Source: UBA5009 sp038043185
GTDB lineage: Bacteria; Bdellovibrionota; Bdellovibrionia; Bdellovibrionales; Bdellovibrionaceae
Direction of reading: 5' to 3'
Assembly: GCA_038043185.1 (NCBI GenBank)
Contig: JBBTCO010000027.1
Span: 1-64,000 of the forward strand
Length of the DNA stretch: 64,000 nucleotides
Positions 26,398 through 35,805 of this stretch are shown here, one piece after another (position 1 is the stretch's first letter; every line of letters starts with the position of its first letter). The position numbers and the translations under genes are program-made. Under the pieces are notes generated by a model. It was not told where the DNA came from, ran no database searches, and saw only the letters and a program-made list of their open reading frames with translations.

Positions 26398-27318
26398 TTA
26401 AGTCTGCCAACGTCCCAAAAGCACGACTTCAGTTTGAAGATCTATCGATTTTTTTTCTTTGACCACATTTTTAACATGTTGAATGACTTGCCAAATTTCT
26501 TGAGCCTTCGCTTGACCTAAGTTCACAATAAAATTGGCGTGCTTCATCGATACCTGCGCATCACCGATTTGAAAGCCCTTCAAGCCGTTGGAATCGATCA
26601 ACTGCGCCGCTTTGTGCCCTTGTGGATTTACAAACACGGAACCACAACTGGGTTTATCTAAAGGTTGTTTTGATAACCGCACCCGATTGGCATCACGAAC
26701 CTTGTTTAAAATGCTTCCATCTGGTTCATAGGGCCACTGAAAATGAACTTTTGTAACTAGACCCGGTTGCCATCCCCGTGAGTGCCGGTAAGACCATTGC
26801 ACTTCAGAATGCTGATAAACTTTCGCATTCCAATCTTGGGGCGAAGAAATCACTTCAATGGCTTGAACAATTTCGCAAAATTCGCGAGGTGAAAGATTTT
26901 CTGCGACACCAGCATTCATCACAATGCCGCCACCAACATCACCCGGTAATCCAGCTAAAAAAAGCGCTGGCGCCAATTTGTATTTTAGAAAAATTTTAAG
27001 CAGCTCGCCTTTTGAAGTTCCTGATCGTGCCGTAAATTTAAGATATTTTTTTTTGCCTTCGACAATTTCTTCGCCTTCAATGCCAGAAAAATTTTTCAAA
27101 CAAATCAGCAGACCTTCAACTCCTTGATCAGAAATTAAAACGTTGGTGCCCCCACCAAGGAAAGTGACCGGTAATTTTTTTTCAAGAGCCCAAGTCCATG
27201 CCTGTTGAATTTCATTTTCAGTTTTAGGGCAACAAAAATAATCAGCAGCTCCCCCCACCAACCAAGATGTGAAAGGTGCTAAGATTCGATTTTTTTCGAT
27301 GAATTCAGGTTGAGACAA
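26398..27318 (-). CDS. murB: UDP-N-acetylenolpyruvoylglucosamine reductase
   Basis: FAD enzyme that reduces enolpyruvyl-UDP-GlcNAc to UDP-MurNAc with NADPH. 306 residues with FAD-binding FLGGGTNVLISD, GLPGDVGGGIVMNAG, the YRHSR motif and the catalytic serine region PSCGSVFVNP, plus KHANFIVN near the end, as in type II MurB. It follows murC by 11 bases in the dcw operon. Confidence 0.95.
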   Translation of the reverse strand: MSQPEFIEKNRILAPFTSWLVGGAADYFCCPKTENEIQQAWTWALEKKLPVTFLGGGTNVLISDQGVEGLLICLKNFSGIEGEEIVEGKKKYLKFTARSGTSKGELLKIFLKYKLAPALFLAGLPGDVGGGIVMNAGVAENLSPREFCEIVQAIEVISSPQDWNAKVYQHSEVQWSYRHSRGWQPGLVTKVHFQWPYEPDGSILNKVRDANRVRLSKQPLDKPSCGSVFVNPQGHKAAQLIDSNGLKGFQIGDAQVSMKHANFIVNLGQAKAQEIWQVIQHVKNVVKEKKSIDLQTEVVLLGRWQT

Positions 27319-27329
27319 TTGATTTCCTT

Positions 27330-28721
27330 TTAGTTTTCTTTTAGCTTTTCAAGGATTTCCATCCCTAGCTTCCAACCATCACCCGCACCTAAGGTTAAAA
27401 AAACATCGCCGCTTTTAAGTTCAGACAAAATAATTTTTGCCATTTTATCCGACTTAACTAGGTAATGAGCCTGAGGATGAGAAATTTCTTCCAGCAATTT
27501 TACAGAAGTGATTCCTGGAATTGGCTTTTCACCGGCCGGATAGATGTCGGTTAAAAATAATACATCAGACAATTTGAAACTTTGCACAAAATCAGTCCAA
27601 CAACTTTGCGTGCGGGAATAGCGGTGCGGTTGAAAATAAACGACCAATCTGTTCTTTGGAAATTTTTCTTTAAAAGCCTCAAGAACTGCTCGCACTTCTG
27701 TGGGATGATGTCCATAGTCATCATAAACAATTACTTGTTTACATTCGCCCTTAAATTGAAAACGTCGATCGACTCCACGATAGTCAGTGATGCCTTTTTC
27801 CACTTCCTTTGAAGTCAAACCTGCGTTCAGTCCGGCTAAGGCCGCAGCGGTGGCATTTAAAGCGTTATGACGCCCTGGAAGTTGAAGTTTTAATTCCCCC
27901 AACAAATAACCATCCTTAGTTAATTTAGCATTTGTTTTAAAAAATATTTCTTTTTGAAAAAATTGGTAATGACCTTTTTCGCCCTTCAATACAACATCAT
28001 TGGCCATATCGAATCCATAAAATATAATTCGCTTGGGAAAGTTCTCGAAAAGTTTACGCACCTGAGGGTCATCACCACAAGCGATAGTTAATCCATAAAA
28101 AGGAACTTTCAAGGCAAATTCATAAAAACTGCGTTGCAGATTTTCAAAACTTTTAAAGTGATCCAGATGGTCCGAGTCAATATTAGTTATAATCGCAATT
28201 TCTGGAGTCAACTTGTGAAAACTGCCGTCACTTTCATCCGCTTCCGCGATCAACCACTCGCCTGTCCCCAAGTGAGCGGTCGAATCAATTAAATCAAACC
28301 GACCACCAATAAAAATAGTTGGATTTTGTTCAGAATGATAAAATACCGAAGCCACCATGCTTGTCGTCGTCGTCTTGCCATGAGTGCCGGCGACAGCGAT
28401 GCCTCGCTTAAGACGCATGATCTCTGCTAAAGCTTCAGCACGAGGAATCGAAGGGATTTTTTTTAATCTGGCTTCAACAAGCTCTGGATTCTGAAAAGAA
28501 ACCGCACTGGAATAAACAACAACATCCGCATCACCAATATTTTCGGCCAAATGTCCTTGAAAAATTCGAACGCCTATTTTTTTCAGTCGTTGAGTATTGG
28601 CGTTCTCGGATAAATCACTGCCCGACACTTGTGCGCCCATATTGTGCAGCAATTCAGCTAATCCACACATGCCGATTCCGCCGACTCCTACGAAATGAAA
28701 TTTAGCCAGTTGCAGTTTCAT
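27330..28721 (-). CDS. murC: UDP-N-acetylmuramate-L-alanine ligase
   Basis: Adds L-alanine to UDP-MurNAc, the first amino acid of the peptide stem. 463 residues with the N-terminal FVGVGGIGMCGLAELL loop, the ATP loop GTHGKTTTTSM, AEADESDGSFHKL, NIDSDHLDHF and the C-terminal DYGHHPTEV motif, all MurC-specific. It overlaps the murG stop by four bases, so the two are translationally coupled. Confidence 0.96.
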   Translation of the reverse strand: MKLQLAKFHFVGVGGIGMCGLAELLHNMGAQVSGSDLSENANTQRLKKIGVRIFQGHLAENIGDADVVVYSSAVSFQNPELVEARLKKIPSIPRAEALAEIMRLKRGIAVAGTHGKTTTTSMVASVFYHSEQNPTIFIGGRFDLIDSTAHLGTGEWLIAEADESDGSFHKLTPEIAIITNIDSDHLDHFKSFENLQRSFYEFALKVPFYGLTIACGDDPQVRKLFENFPKRIIFYGFDMANDVVLKGEKGHYQFFQKEIFFKTNAKLTKDGYLLGELKLQLPGRHNALNATAAALAGLNAGLTSKEVEKGITDYRGVDRRFQFKGECKQVIVYDDYGHHPTEVRAVLEAFKEKFPKNRLVVYFQPHRYSRTQSCWTDFVQSFKLSDVLFLTDIYPAGEKPIPGITSVKLLEEISHPQAHYLVKSDKMAKIILSELKSGDVFLTLGAGDGWKLGMEILEKLKEN

Positions 28722-29836
28722 CCATCGCCCATTTGGTTCAAGAGCAAATCAGCCATTCGATCTGCTGCTTTGGCTTTGTAAAACATTTTCACTTTGGATT
28801 CAAAACTTTTAAGTTTTGCAGGGTCTTGCGACAAATCTTGAATTTTTTTAACCAGCACATCTTTACTTAAGTCCTTTTGCAGAATCATATCAGCGGCGCT
28901 GGCATCGACCAGAGTTTGCGCATTCTTCACTTGATGATCATCAGCAGCCCAAGGCAAGGGAATAAAAAGAGTCGCTTTTCCGCAAGCTGCAATTTCTGCA
29001 ACCGTACTGGCACCGGCGCGACAGATCACCAAATCCGCCCAAGCGTATTGCTTTTCCATGTCATGCAAATATTCGCGCGCCTCAATTTGTTTTTGATCCT
29101 TATATTTATTTTGAATATCGGCAAAATCAAGGGGACCAGTTTGATGCATAAACTTAATATTCTTTCTCCACTCAAATTCCGAAAGGATGGCCTCACAAAC
29201 GACTTGGTTGATCGCTCGTGCACCCTGACTACCGCCAAAAACTAAAACATGAAAAAAATTATCGGTGCGTGGCGCGTGTTTTTCTATTTGCGACTCTAAA
29301 ACTTCGCGTACGGGAAGTCCGACAAGTTTGATTTCATTTGAGTGCAAAAACTTCCTTGCGTCTTCAAAAACGATATAACTGCGACGAACAAAACGCGACA
29401 GCCAACGATTCGTCAAACCAGGAATAGCATTCGGCTCCCACAAACTGGCGCGAAATCCCAATAGCGACGCAATGAGCACGAATGGCCCCGAGGCATATCC
29501 ACCTACTCCTAAAACGGCTTGAGGTTTCAATTCAAATAATAAAGCGGATGATTGCACAAAGGCCCAAGGAATTCTAAGTAGAGTCATCAGTTTTTTTAGA
29601 TAAGAACCGGCATAGTTCAACTTACCCACATTTAACAAATGCAAGGGCCAACCTTCGCGGGGAATGATTTTAGTTTCTAAACCTTGTGCAGTTCCCACAA
29701 AGTGAATATCAATATCAGGATCTTTCTTTAATAAAGCACGAGCCATTGCGATGGCGGGATAGATATGTCCACCTGTTCCCCCGCCTGCTATGACAATTTT
29801 TTTTCTTTGATGTTCTTTATTTTTTTTTTCGCTCAT
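28718..29836 (-). CDS. murG: Lipid II synthase MurG
   Basis: GT28 glycosyltransferase that adds GlcNAc to lipid I on the inner membrane. 372 residues with the N-terminal GGTGGHIYPA loop, LGVGGYASGP, VFGGSQGARAIN and the sugar-nucleotide site CRAGASTVAEI with FIPLPWAADDHQ. A basic N-terminus rich in Lys (about 15 residues) precedes the first strand. It lies between ftsW and murC. Confidence 0.96.
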   Translation of the reverse strand: MSEKKNKEHQRKKIVIAGGGTGGHIYPAIAMARALLKKDPDIDIHFVGTAQGLETKIIPREGWPLHLLNVGKLNYAGSYLKKLMTLLRIPWAFVQSSALLFELKPQAVLGVGGYASGPFVLIASLLGFRASLWEPNAIPGLTNRWLSRFVRRSYIVFEDARKFLHSNEIKLVGLPVREVLESQIEKHAPRTDNFFHVLVFGGSQGARAINQVVCEAILSEFEWRKNIKFMHQTGPLDFADIQNKYKDQKQIEAREYLHDMEKQYAWADLVICRAGASTVAEIAACGKATLFIPLPWAADDHQVKNAQTLVDASAADMILQKDLSKDVLVKKIQDLSQDPAKLKSFESKVKMFYKAKAADRMADLLLNQMGDG

Positions 29837-29859
29837 TCATCACTCATGGTGCAAATACC

Positions 29860-30999
29860 TTATCTACGAAAGCGCCTCAGCGTTTCCAAATCTAAGGAAT
29901 TTTCAATGTTTATAATAAGACCAAAAAGAAAACACAAACACAGCATCGAACTTCCACCATAACTTAAAAAGGGCAAAGTCAGTCCTTTTGTTGGCAGTAA
30001 ACCCAGCGCTACACCCATGTTGATGAAGACTGAAAAAGCAAAGATGAGAGCAAAACCCAATGTCAAACATTTGCGAAATGTGTCCTTCGCCTTAAAAGAT
30101 ATTTGAAAAGTTTTAAATACCACAAATCCATAAAGCGCTAAGAGTAAACAAAATCCGATAAAGCCGAGCTCTTCACCAAAGACTGCCATGGTAAAATCCG
30201 TGTGGGCTTCTGGTAAGAAAAAAAGTTTCCCCTGTCCCTGCCCAAGACCAACCCCGGTAATTCCACCCGAATGAAAACTCAAAAGACTTTGAATAACTTG
30301 AAATCCTTTATTTTCGGGATCAGACCAAGGATCTAAAAATGTCATCACACGAATCCTTCGATAAGGAACACTCATCACTAAAAAATAAAATGAAGGAACC
30401 GTAACTACCGCTGCAGCGAGGATGTACTTCCAGGAAAGACCGAATGCAAAGAGCAGCCCTAAGCCCACCGCGATAATTAAACTGAAGGTTCCAAAATCCG
30501 GTTGTTTCAACAAGAGATACAAAGGAATCACTAAACTAAAAAATAAAACAATTTTAGGAATGCGACTTAAAAAATTTTCCTGCCGGCAAAAAAGACTAGC
30601 CACAAATAGGACAAAACTCACCTTTAAGATTTCTGCCGGTTCAAATCGATATCCAGCCGGCAAATGAAGCCAACGATGAGCACCACCAACCCGCACACCT
30701 AAGCCAGGAACAAATGTTAATGCGATGGCGATGATAGAAAAAACCCAGAGCAACCAAGCGTATTTCTCGACCCATCTCCAGGGAATATGACTGCTCAACA
30801 TCAGAATACAAAATCCAATGAGTGCAAAAATAAGCTGCCGTTTAAAAAAGAAAAGCCCATCGCCATAATTCTCGGTCGCAAGCACATAACTTGAGCTATA
30901 AACTTGAACAACGCCAATACCAAGAAGAGCAATGATCGCTAGCAATAGACTGGACGACAATGACTTCAGCAGACGAGATTCAGTCAGCGATGACCTCAT
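29860..30999 (-). CDS. ftsW: Septal peptidoglycan polymerase FtsW
   Basis: SEDS-family glycosyltransferase that polymerises lipid II at the septum with FtsI. 379 residues with about ten membrane helices and the conserved stretch LKQPDFGTFSLI with its catalytic Asp, PYRRIRVMTFLDPW, EAHTDFTMAVFGEELGF and the end motif LPFLSYGGSS. Its start overlaps the end of the upstream lipoprotein gene by 20 bases, so expression of the two is tied. Confidence 0.95.
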   Translation of the reverse strand: MRSSLTESRLLKSLSSSLLLAIIALLGIGVVQVYSSSYVLATENYGDGLFFFKRQLIFALIGFCILMLSSHIPWRWVEKYAWLLWVFSIIAIALTFVPGLGVRVGGAHRWLHLPAGYRFEPAEILKVSFVLFVASLFCRQENFLSRIPKIVLFFSLVIPLYLLLKQPDFGTFSLIIAVGLGLLFAFGLSWKYILAAAVVTVPSFYFLVMSVPYRRIRVMTFLDPWSDPENKGFQVIQSLLSFHSGGITGVGLGQGQGKLFFLPEAHTDFTMAVFGEELGFIGFCLLLALYGFVVFKTFQISFKAKDTFRKCLTLGFALIFAFSVFINMGVALGLLPTKGLTLPFLSYGGSSMLCLCFLFGLIINIENSLDLETLRRFRR

Positions 31000-31348
31000 T
31001 GTCAGATTTTTTATCTTTGTTATTTACAGGCGACTTGCCGGAAGCCGGGTTCGCTGAAGATTTAGTTTTATTGGAAGCACAACAATAAACGACGCCAAAA
31101 ATATCAGAAGCATTTTTATAACTGGTAAAATTATAATGCTTTGAAACATCGCATTTTTTAGCCATTTGCAAGTTGAGCTCAACATCCACATCGTTGTGAT
31201 CATCGCCATTAATAAATTCACAAAAAAGACCGGTGTTTTGCGCAACTTTGTCTCGTTCACTTTGTCTTTGTTTGTAGGCCGAAGAGCACCCTGAAAGGCT
31301 CAACCATGACAAAGCGAGAATTAGCGTGCTGATGCTCTTGAAGTTCAC
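30980..31348 (-). CDS. Small lipoprotein embedded in the dcw cluster
   Basis: 122 residues with a lipoprotein signal (hydrophobic stretch ending LSLSGC, Cys at residue ~21). The mature domain has four further Cys (LFCEF, KKCDV, VYCC), followed by a Lys/Ser/Asn-rich tail. No known family was recognised. It sits between murD and ftsW and its 3' end overlaps the ftsW start by 20 bases, so it is a regular part of the operon and may be a divisome- or cell-wall-linked lipoprotein (inference from position only). Confidence 0.75.
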   Translation of the reverse strand: MNFKSISTLILALSWLSLSGCSSAYKQRQSERDKVAQNTGLFCEFINGDDHNDVDVELNLQMAKKCDVSKHYNFTSYKNASDIFGVVYCCASNKTKSSANPASGKSPVNNKDKKSDNEVIAD

Positions 31349-31377
31349 AAATCCCTCCCTGGAATCGTATCAAATCT

Positions 31378-32766
31378 TTATTTGAACTTATTCACTATTT
31401 CTTTAAAATAGTCGCCTCTCTCTTCGTAACTGTCAAACATATCAAAGCTTGAACATCCTGGCGAAAGCAGGACAATGTCGCCAATCCTCGACTTTTGGTA
31501 AGCTATCAAAACAGCTTCTTCAAAAGTTCCAATAAGAAAAGTCTCACTGAAGTCTCCGAGGTCTCGGTTCACTCTTTCTTTTGCTTCCCCAACCAGGATC
31601 AAAGTCTTAACTTTTCTTTTAACCAAGTTGCGAAGTGGTTCATAATTAAGATTCGTATCCTTACCACCGGCAATCAAAATTAAATTTTCATCAAAGGTAT
31701 CCAAGGCTCGAAGAACGGCATGAACGTTCGTTGCCTTAGAATCATTAAAAAACTGTACTCCGCCGACCTTGCGGACGTACTCAAGGCGATGTTGAAGTCC
31801 TTTAAAAGTATTAATCACTCCCTGGATGGCATCATGATTGGCACCATGCTCGCGGCTAACCAATAAGGCCGCCATGATATTTTCAATGGAGTGCTTTCCA
31901 CGCATCTTCATGCCTTTGATATTGTAATTTTCAATCTCGGGACCAGTGCGCACACGAATTTCATCGCCAATATTGACCGCTCCACCGATGGTCATGATTT
32001 GTTGTTCGAGGGCCTGTTTTCGAGAAAAATAAAAAATCCGACCGCGCTGTACTGTTGGATCCCTAGCCAACTCGACAACCGCATTATCATCGGCATTTAA
32101 AATGGAAGTGGTCGCTTGATTGGTATTTTTAAAAATTTTCCGTTTTGCATTGATGTATTCTTCCATTGAACGATAACGATCTAAATGGTTCTCGGCCAAA
32201 TTTGTAAATATAATATTTTGTGGATTAAATTGATCGCAATGCTCGAGCATGAAGCTAGAAACTTCAGCAATAACCACTTGAGCTTTCTCGGGGCTACGCA
32301 AATATTCTGTTAATGGTCTTTCATTAGCACCACCCACCCAAGCCTTAATGCCCGAAGCTCCCAAAAAAGCTTCGGTCAATCGCGCGACTGTGGTTTTTCC
32401 ATTTGTTCCTGTCACACCAATAATTGGTTCTTTAATGAAGCCCGAAACAAATTCAAATTCTCCAGTAACTTTGATTCCTTGGCTTCGAGCATAGTCGAAA
32501 ATTTTTAAATTCGACGGAACTCCGGGACTTAACACCACAAGATCCTGTTGCAAGAAAGTTTTTGGCGAGTGACTTCCCAATTCAAATTTTATTGGCAAAC
32601 CGTCCAGCTGCTCGAGCTGAGCCGAAAGTTCTGGTTTTGATTTGTGATCGGTGATGGTTACAAGGGCTTCATGCTGAGTTAAAAATTGCGAAAGCGCAAC
32701 CCCGGTTTTTCCCAAGCCAACGACCAAAATACGTTTATCTTTCAACTCTGAAAGTTCTTTATACAT
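31378..32766 (-). CDS. murD: UDP-N-acetylmuramoylalanine-D-glutamate ligase
   Basis: Adds D-glutamate to UDP-MurNAc-L-Ala. 462 residues with the N-terminal VVGLGKTGVA loop, LSPGVPS, the ATP loop GVTGTNGKTTV, NLAENHLDRY, the FNDSKATN motif characteristic of MurD, and LIAGGKDTNLNY and LLSPGCSSFDMF at the C-terminus. It lies 13 bases downstream of mraY. Confidence 0.96.
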   Translation of the reverse strand: MYKELSELKDKRILVVGLGKTGVALSQFLTQHEALVTITDHKSKPELSAQLEQLDGLPIKFELGSHSPKTFLQQDLVVLSPGVPSNLKIFDYARSQGIKVTGEFEFVSGFIKEPIIGVTGTNGKTTVARLTEAFLGASGIKAWVGGANERPLTEYLRSPEKAQVVIAEVSSFMLEHCDQFNPQNIIFTNLAENHLDRYRSMEEYINAKRKIFKNTNQATTSILNADDNAVVELARDPTVQRGRIFYFSRKQALEQQIMTIGGAVNIGDEIRVRTGPEIENYNIKGMKMRGKHSIENIMAALLVSREHGANHDAIQGVINTFKGLQHRLEYVRKVGGVQFFNDSKATNVHAVLRALDTFDENLILIAGGKDTNLNYEPLRNLVKRKVKTLILVGEAKERVNRDLGDFSETFLIGTFEEAVLIAYQKSRIGDIVLLSPGCSSFDMFDSYEERGDYFKEIVNKFK

Positions 32767-32779
32767 GAGCTCCTCTTTC

Positions 32780-33856
32780 TTATCTTAGTTTCAATGTGGC
32801 AAGGCTGAGTACCGCTAACAAAATAGAAATAATCCAAAATCGAATAATGATTTTATTTTCGGTTAAACCCTTCAACTCAAAATGATGATGAATTGGGGCC
32901 ATTTTAAAAATTCTTTTCCCAGTCAACTTAAAAGAGATCACTTGCGTAATCACCGAAAGAGCTTCAACAACAAAAACTCCACCAATTATGATCATCAATA
33001 ATTCATTGTTAGTTAACACGGCCATCATGCCTAAAAAACCACCCAGGCTTAAGCTGCCCACATCACCCATAAAAACAGTGGCAGGATAAGAATTAAACCA
33101 AAGAAATCCCAAGCCTGCAGCGACAACCGTCGCAGCCACTGGCACCAATTCACCGGCACCAACCACATGATGGATCTGCAGATAAGTAGCAATATTATAA
33201 TGACCTGAAAAATAAGCGAAAAATCCCAAAGTGCCAGCGCAAACAATGACGGGCACAATCGCCAAGCCATCTAAACCATCGGTCAAATTCACCGCATTCG
33301 CCGTGCCAACCACCACAAAACTAGCAAAAATTATATAGGCATATCCAAGATCGAAAGACAGTGTTTTAAAAAAGGGTACGGTCACAACGGTCGAAAGATT
33401 AAACCAATGAATTAAGACAAATACCGTCAGCATCGAAATTGAGAACTCACCCAACAAACGAATTTTACCTGACAATCCTTTACTATTTTTTTTACTCACT
33501 TTGCGATAGTCATCCACATAACCAATAAGTCCAAATCCCCAAGTCACGACAAGCACGGCCCAAACCATCGGATTGCTAATATCCATCCACAAAAGACAAG
33601 GAACCAACGTACTTAATAAAATAAGCCCACCGCCCATCGTTGGCGTGCCCGCTTTTTTCTTATGTTCTTGAGGACCATCTTCACGAATCGTTTGACCAAA
33701 ATGTTTTTCTTTTAATCGACGAATAAAAACAGGTCCCCAAATAAGACATAGAAAAAAGGCGGTGAAAAATGAAATGAAAGTTCGAACTGTTATGTAACGA
33801 AAAACATTGAGCACCGAAAATTCGGATGCAAGTGAATAAAGCCATTGATAGAGCAT
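32780..33856 (-). CDS. mraY: Phospho-N-acetylmuramoyl-pentapeptide transferase
   Basis: Integral membrane enzyme that transfers phospho-MurNAc-pentapeptide to undecaprenyl phosphate, giving lipid I. 358 residues, about ten helices, with KKAGTPTMGGG, GYVDDYRK, the NAVNLTDGLDGLA block, MGDVGSLSLGG and the HHHFE motif. In most dcw clusters it follows murF directly; here a 2-kb island of unrelated and broken genes separates them. No strong ribosome binding site is seen. Confidence 0.96.
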   Translation of the reverse strand: MLYQWLYSLASEFSVLNVFRYITVRTFISFFTAFFLCLIWGPVFIRRLKEKHFGQTIREDGPQEHKKKAGTPTMGGGLILLSTLVPCLLWMDISNPMVWAVLVVTWGFGLIGYVDDYRKVSKKNSKGLSGKIRLLGEFSISMLTVFVLIHWFNLSTVVTVPFFKTLSFDLGYAYIIFASFVVVGTANAVNLTDGLDGLAIVPVIVCAGTLGFFAYFSGHYNIATYLQIHHVVGAGELVPVAATVVAAGLGFLWFNSYPATVFMGDVGSLSLGGFLGMMAVLTNNELLMIIIGGVFVVEALSVITQVISFKLTGKRIFKMAPIHHHFELKGLTENKIIIRFWIISILLAVLSLATLKLR

Positions 33857-34125
33857 CTAAATCGTCTAACATATTTAATGGAAACAAATCAATAGAAAGT
33901 TTATAAGATATTGAAATATATGAGGAAATATTTGCTTCCAGGCCCGTATTTTTAAAATTGCAAAACAATGTGGCAAACTTGCACTTCATGGCGACACAAA
34001 GTCTCGTGATTGACTTCTAACTGTCATGATGTGACCCACAATTTATTTCACCACTTATTTTCTAGGTCTTCGTCTTGCAAACCGCTTACGCCAAGTAAGG
34101 TTTAACCCATAACAAAGAGGTGAAT

Positions 34126-34548
34126 ATGAAAACCATTACAAGAGTATTGTTTGCAGTTATTGCGTTTGGATTTGTGATGCCAGCATTCGCATCCAGCATT
34201 GAATGTAACTTCGAGGAAGGAGCTTCGGGAGCAATCGGCATTGGCGGCGATGCCTGGGTTGGCAGTTGCCGCGATGGAGGTGGAAGAAACTATGAAATAA
34301 CCCTGTACGGATTGGGTGGAGGACTTGGCGTTGCAAATGCTCTTTATTCAAATAGCGCTACTTTTACCTGTCCATTTGTCAAGAACCTCGCCGGTTTCTA
34401 TGGCGGAGCCAAAGTCAGTGTTGTTATAGGAAAATTTTCGTTAAATCCAAATCTTTATTTAGGAAAAGGGCTATGCACTTTGCATGTTAATACTCAAGGT
34501 GCAGGGGTTCTTGTTACCGTGGGTAAAATCAAGGTACGAAGAATTTAA
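34126..34548 (+). CDS. Small secreted Gly-rich protein in the dcw island
   Basis: 140 residues from ATG 34126 (AGAGGTG upstream supports it over an in-frame GTG at 34120). There is a signal peptide (MKTITRVLFAVIAFGFVMPAFA), followed by a Gly-rich beta-type domain with Cys at three or four positions (IECNF, GSCRD, FTCPF, GLCTLH). No family recognised. It is transcribed against the dcw genes. The 269 bases upstream of it (33857-34125) hold no other gene. Confidence 0.65.
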   Translation: MKTITRVLFAVIAFGFVMPAFASSIECNFEEGASGAIGIGGDAWVGSCRDGGGRNYEITLYGLGGGLGVANALYSNSATFTCPFVKNLAGFYGGAKVSVVIGKFSLNPNLYLGKGLCTLHVNTQGAGVLVTVGKIKVRRI

Positions 34549-34666
34549 TTTGAGCTAAATAATCAATAAGAATTCGGACTCGGGCGATTTCAGCAACTTC
34601 AGGGTGAACCACAAGCCACAAAGCTGCAATCGCTCGATCTTTATGAATCAGCTGCATGTCAAACAT
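34529..34666 (-). pseudogene. C-terminal remnant of a LysR-type regulator
   Basis: The minus strand carries 45 codons reading MFDMQLIHKDRAIAALWLVV, then HPEVAEIARVRILIDYL and a stop. LWLVVHPE...ARVR..IDYL is the usual end of LysR effector-binding domains (compare the common W-L-x-x-H-P...R-x-R pattern). No DNA-binding half or rest of the effector domain is present: upstream the frame runs straight into the HNH gene. It also overlaps the end of the plus-strand secreted gene. Best explained as the leftover of a deleted regulator. Confidence 0.5.
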
Positions 34667-35514
34667 ACTGATCTCTATACTTATGATGAGCCTGGCACAA
34701 CAGCTGAAGATTTTGTAGCTGAGTCAGGCCTCCTCGCGAAACCGGCTTTATGTGATCGATTTGTAAAAGATGTTTTGAACCACACCGGTGGCCAGTATTT
34801 TTATTTCTAAAAGTACATTGAGATTGATCCCGATGATAAATTATTGCGCGCAATTTTTGGGGAATATATCGAGGATTGGCACTTTTATTTTGCAGCGTAT
34901 GATTTTTGCGCGTTTTTAGTTCTGGATCAATCTTCTTTAAAACAAACTCACACATGTCTTCAATGAAGCTCTGTATAATTCATAGCTGGATTCTTATGAG
35001 CCCTTAGATTCTTAATTCGATCCAATTTTTTTAAAGTTTGTTGTGACAAACGAATATGGAGCGACGCTTCGTCACCAGAGAAAACTCGCAATGATTCTTG
35101 CGACTTTTTGACCTGATCAGCCGCCGCAGGAAAATAATTCGCTAAAACTTCTTGAGCTTCGCGTTTCGAACAATTTTCGATTTTCGCCAAGATTTCTTTC
35201 TTCTCATTCAAACTCATTTTTACGCTGGAGCTTAAGCTCTGCATCATGGTGAGATTCGTTAAATTTAGCGCACCTGAAGTTAATTTTTCTTTTATTTCAG
35301 GAATTTCTTTGGCCAGCCTGACTGCAGAAATTCTTCGATACGCGCAAGATTCAGAATAGCCTAATGCTTTAGTACAATAATCAAACATGCTGGAATAACC
35401 CATTTGTAAAAATAATTGCTGATTAAAAATCTTTTGTAAATTTTCAATCACCAGACCAGTGATTCGACGTTCTTCTTTAACCAAAGATAAAGTTTCTTCG
35501 TGAAGTGGATACAT
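34659..35514 (-). pseudogene. HNH endonuclease gene split by a frameshift
   Basis: The 5' part (34960-35514, start chosen at ATG 35514 behind GGAGG) encodes a helical N-terminal domain like those of Bdellovibrio-type HNH proteins (LVKEERRITG...MGYSSMFDYC...SCAYRRISAVRLAKE). It ends AMNYTELH then TGA. The 3' part (34659-34955) resumes in another frame with EDMCEFVLKKIDPELKTRK and an intact zinc-HNH nuclease (CTFRN...CGSKHLLQIDHIKP...NLQLLCQAHHK). Removing one C at the junction restores TELIEDMCEFV. So it is either a real single-base insertion or a sequencing error. Confidence 0.8.
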
Positions 35515-35805
35515 GAAGCCTCCAGATTGGAAATATTTATACCACAGGTTTTCAGAATGATTTTTTAGCAAAACCGAGACCACATTCAAACATCACTACA
35601 AACGACATTAAACGAGTCAGGTTCGCATAAAAAATCAATTTACTCTTCGGAAAAAAATTTGAATTTGATTTGTGTAATAACCTTTGATTTAGAAAACGAA
35701 AAACACCGTCAAGAAAAAAATTAAATATTATTTTTGCACAATGCGGAACGAGCGCTTCCATCGCCACACGGCACGCGCTCAGTAAAATCAGCGCAATTCC
35801 CACCA
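35515..35805. other. Gap after murF without a supported gene
   Basis: A minus-strand open frame of 84 codons (35552-35806, GTG start touching the murF stop) fills this space, but it has no ribosome binding site, no recognisable motif, and an unusual mix of hydrophobic and Asn/Phe-rich stretches. I see no hairpin, repeat or RNA gene. It is probably decayed sequence at the edge of the accessory island, and may carry the promoter for the HNH gene. Confidence 0.4.
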
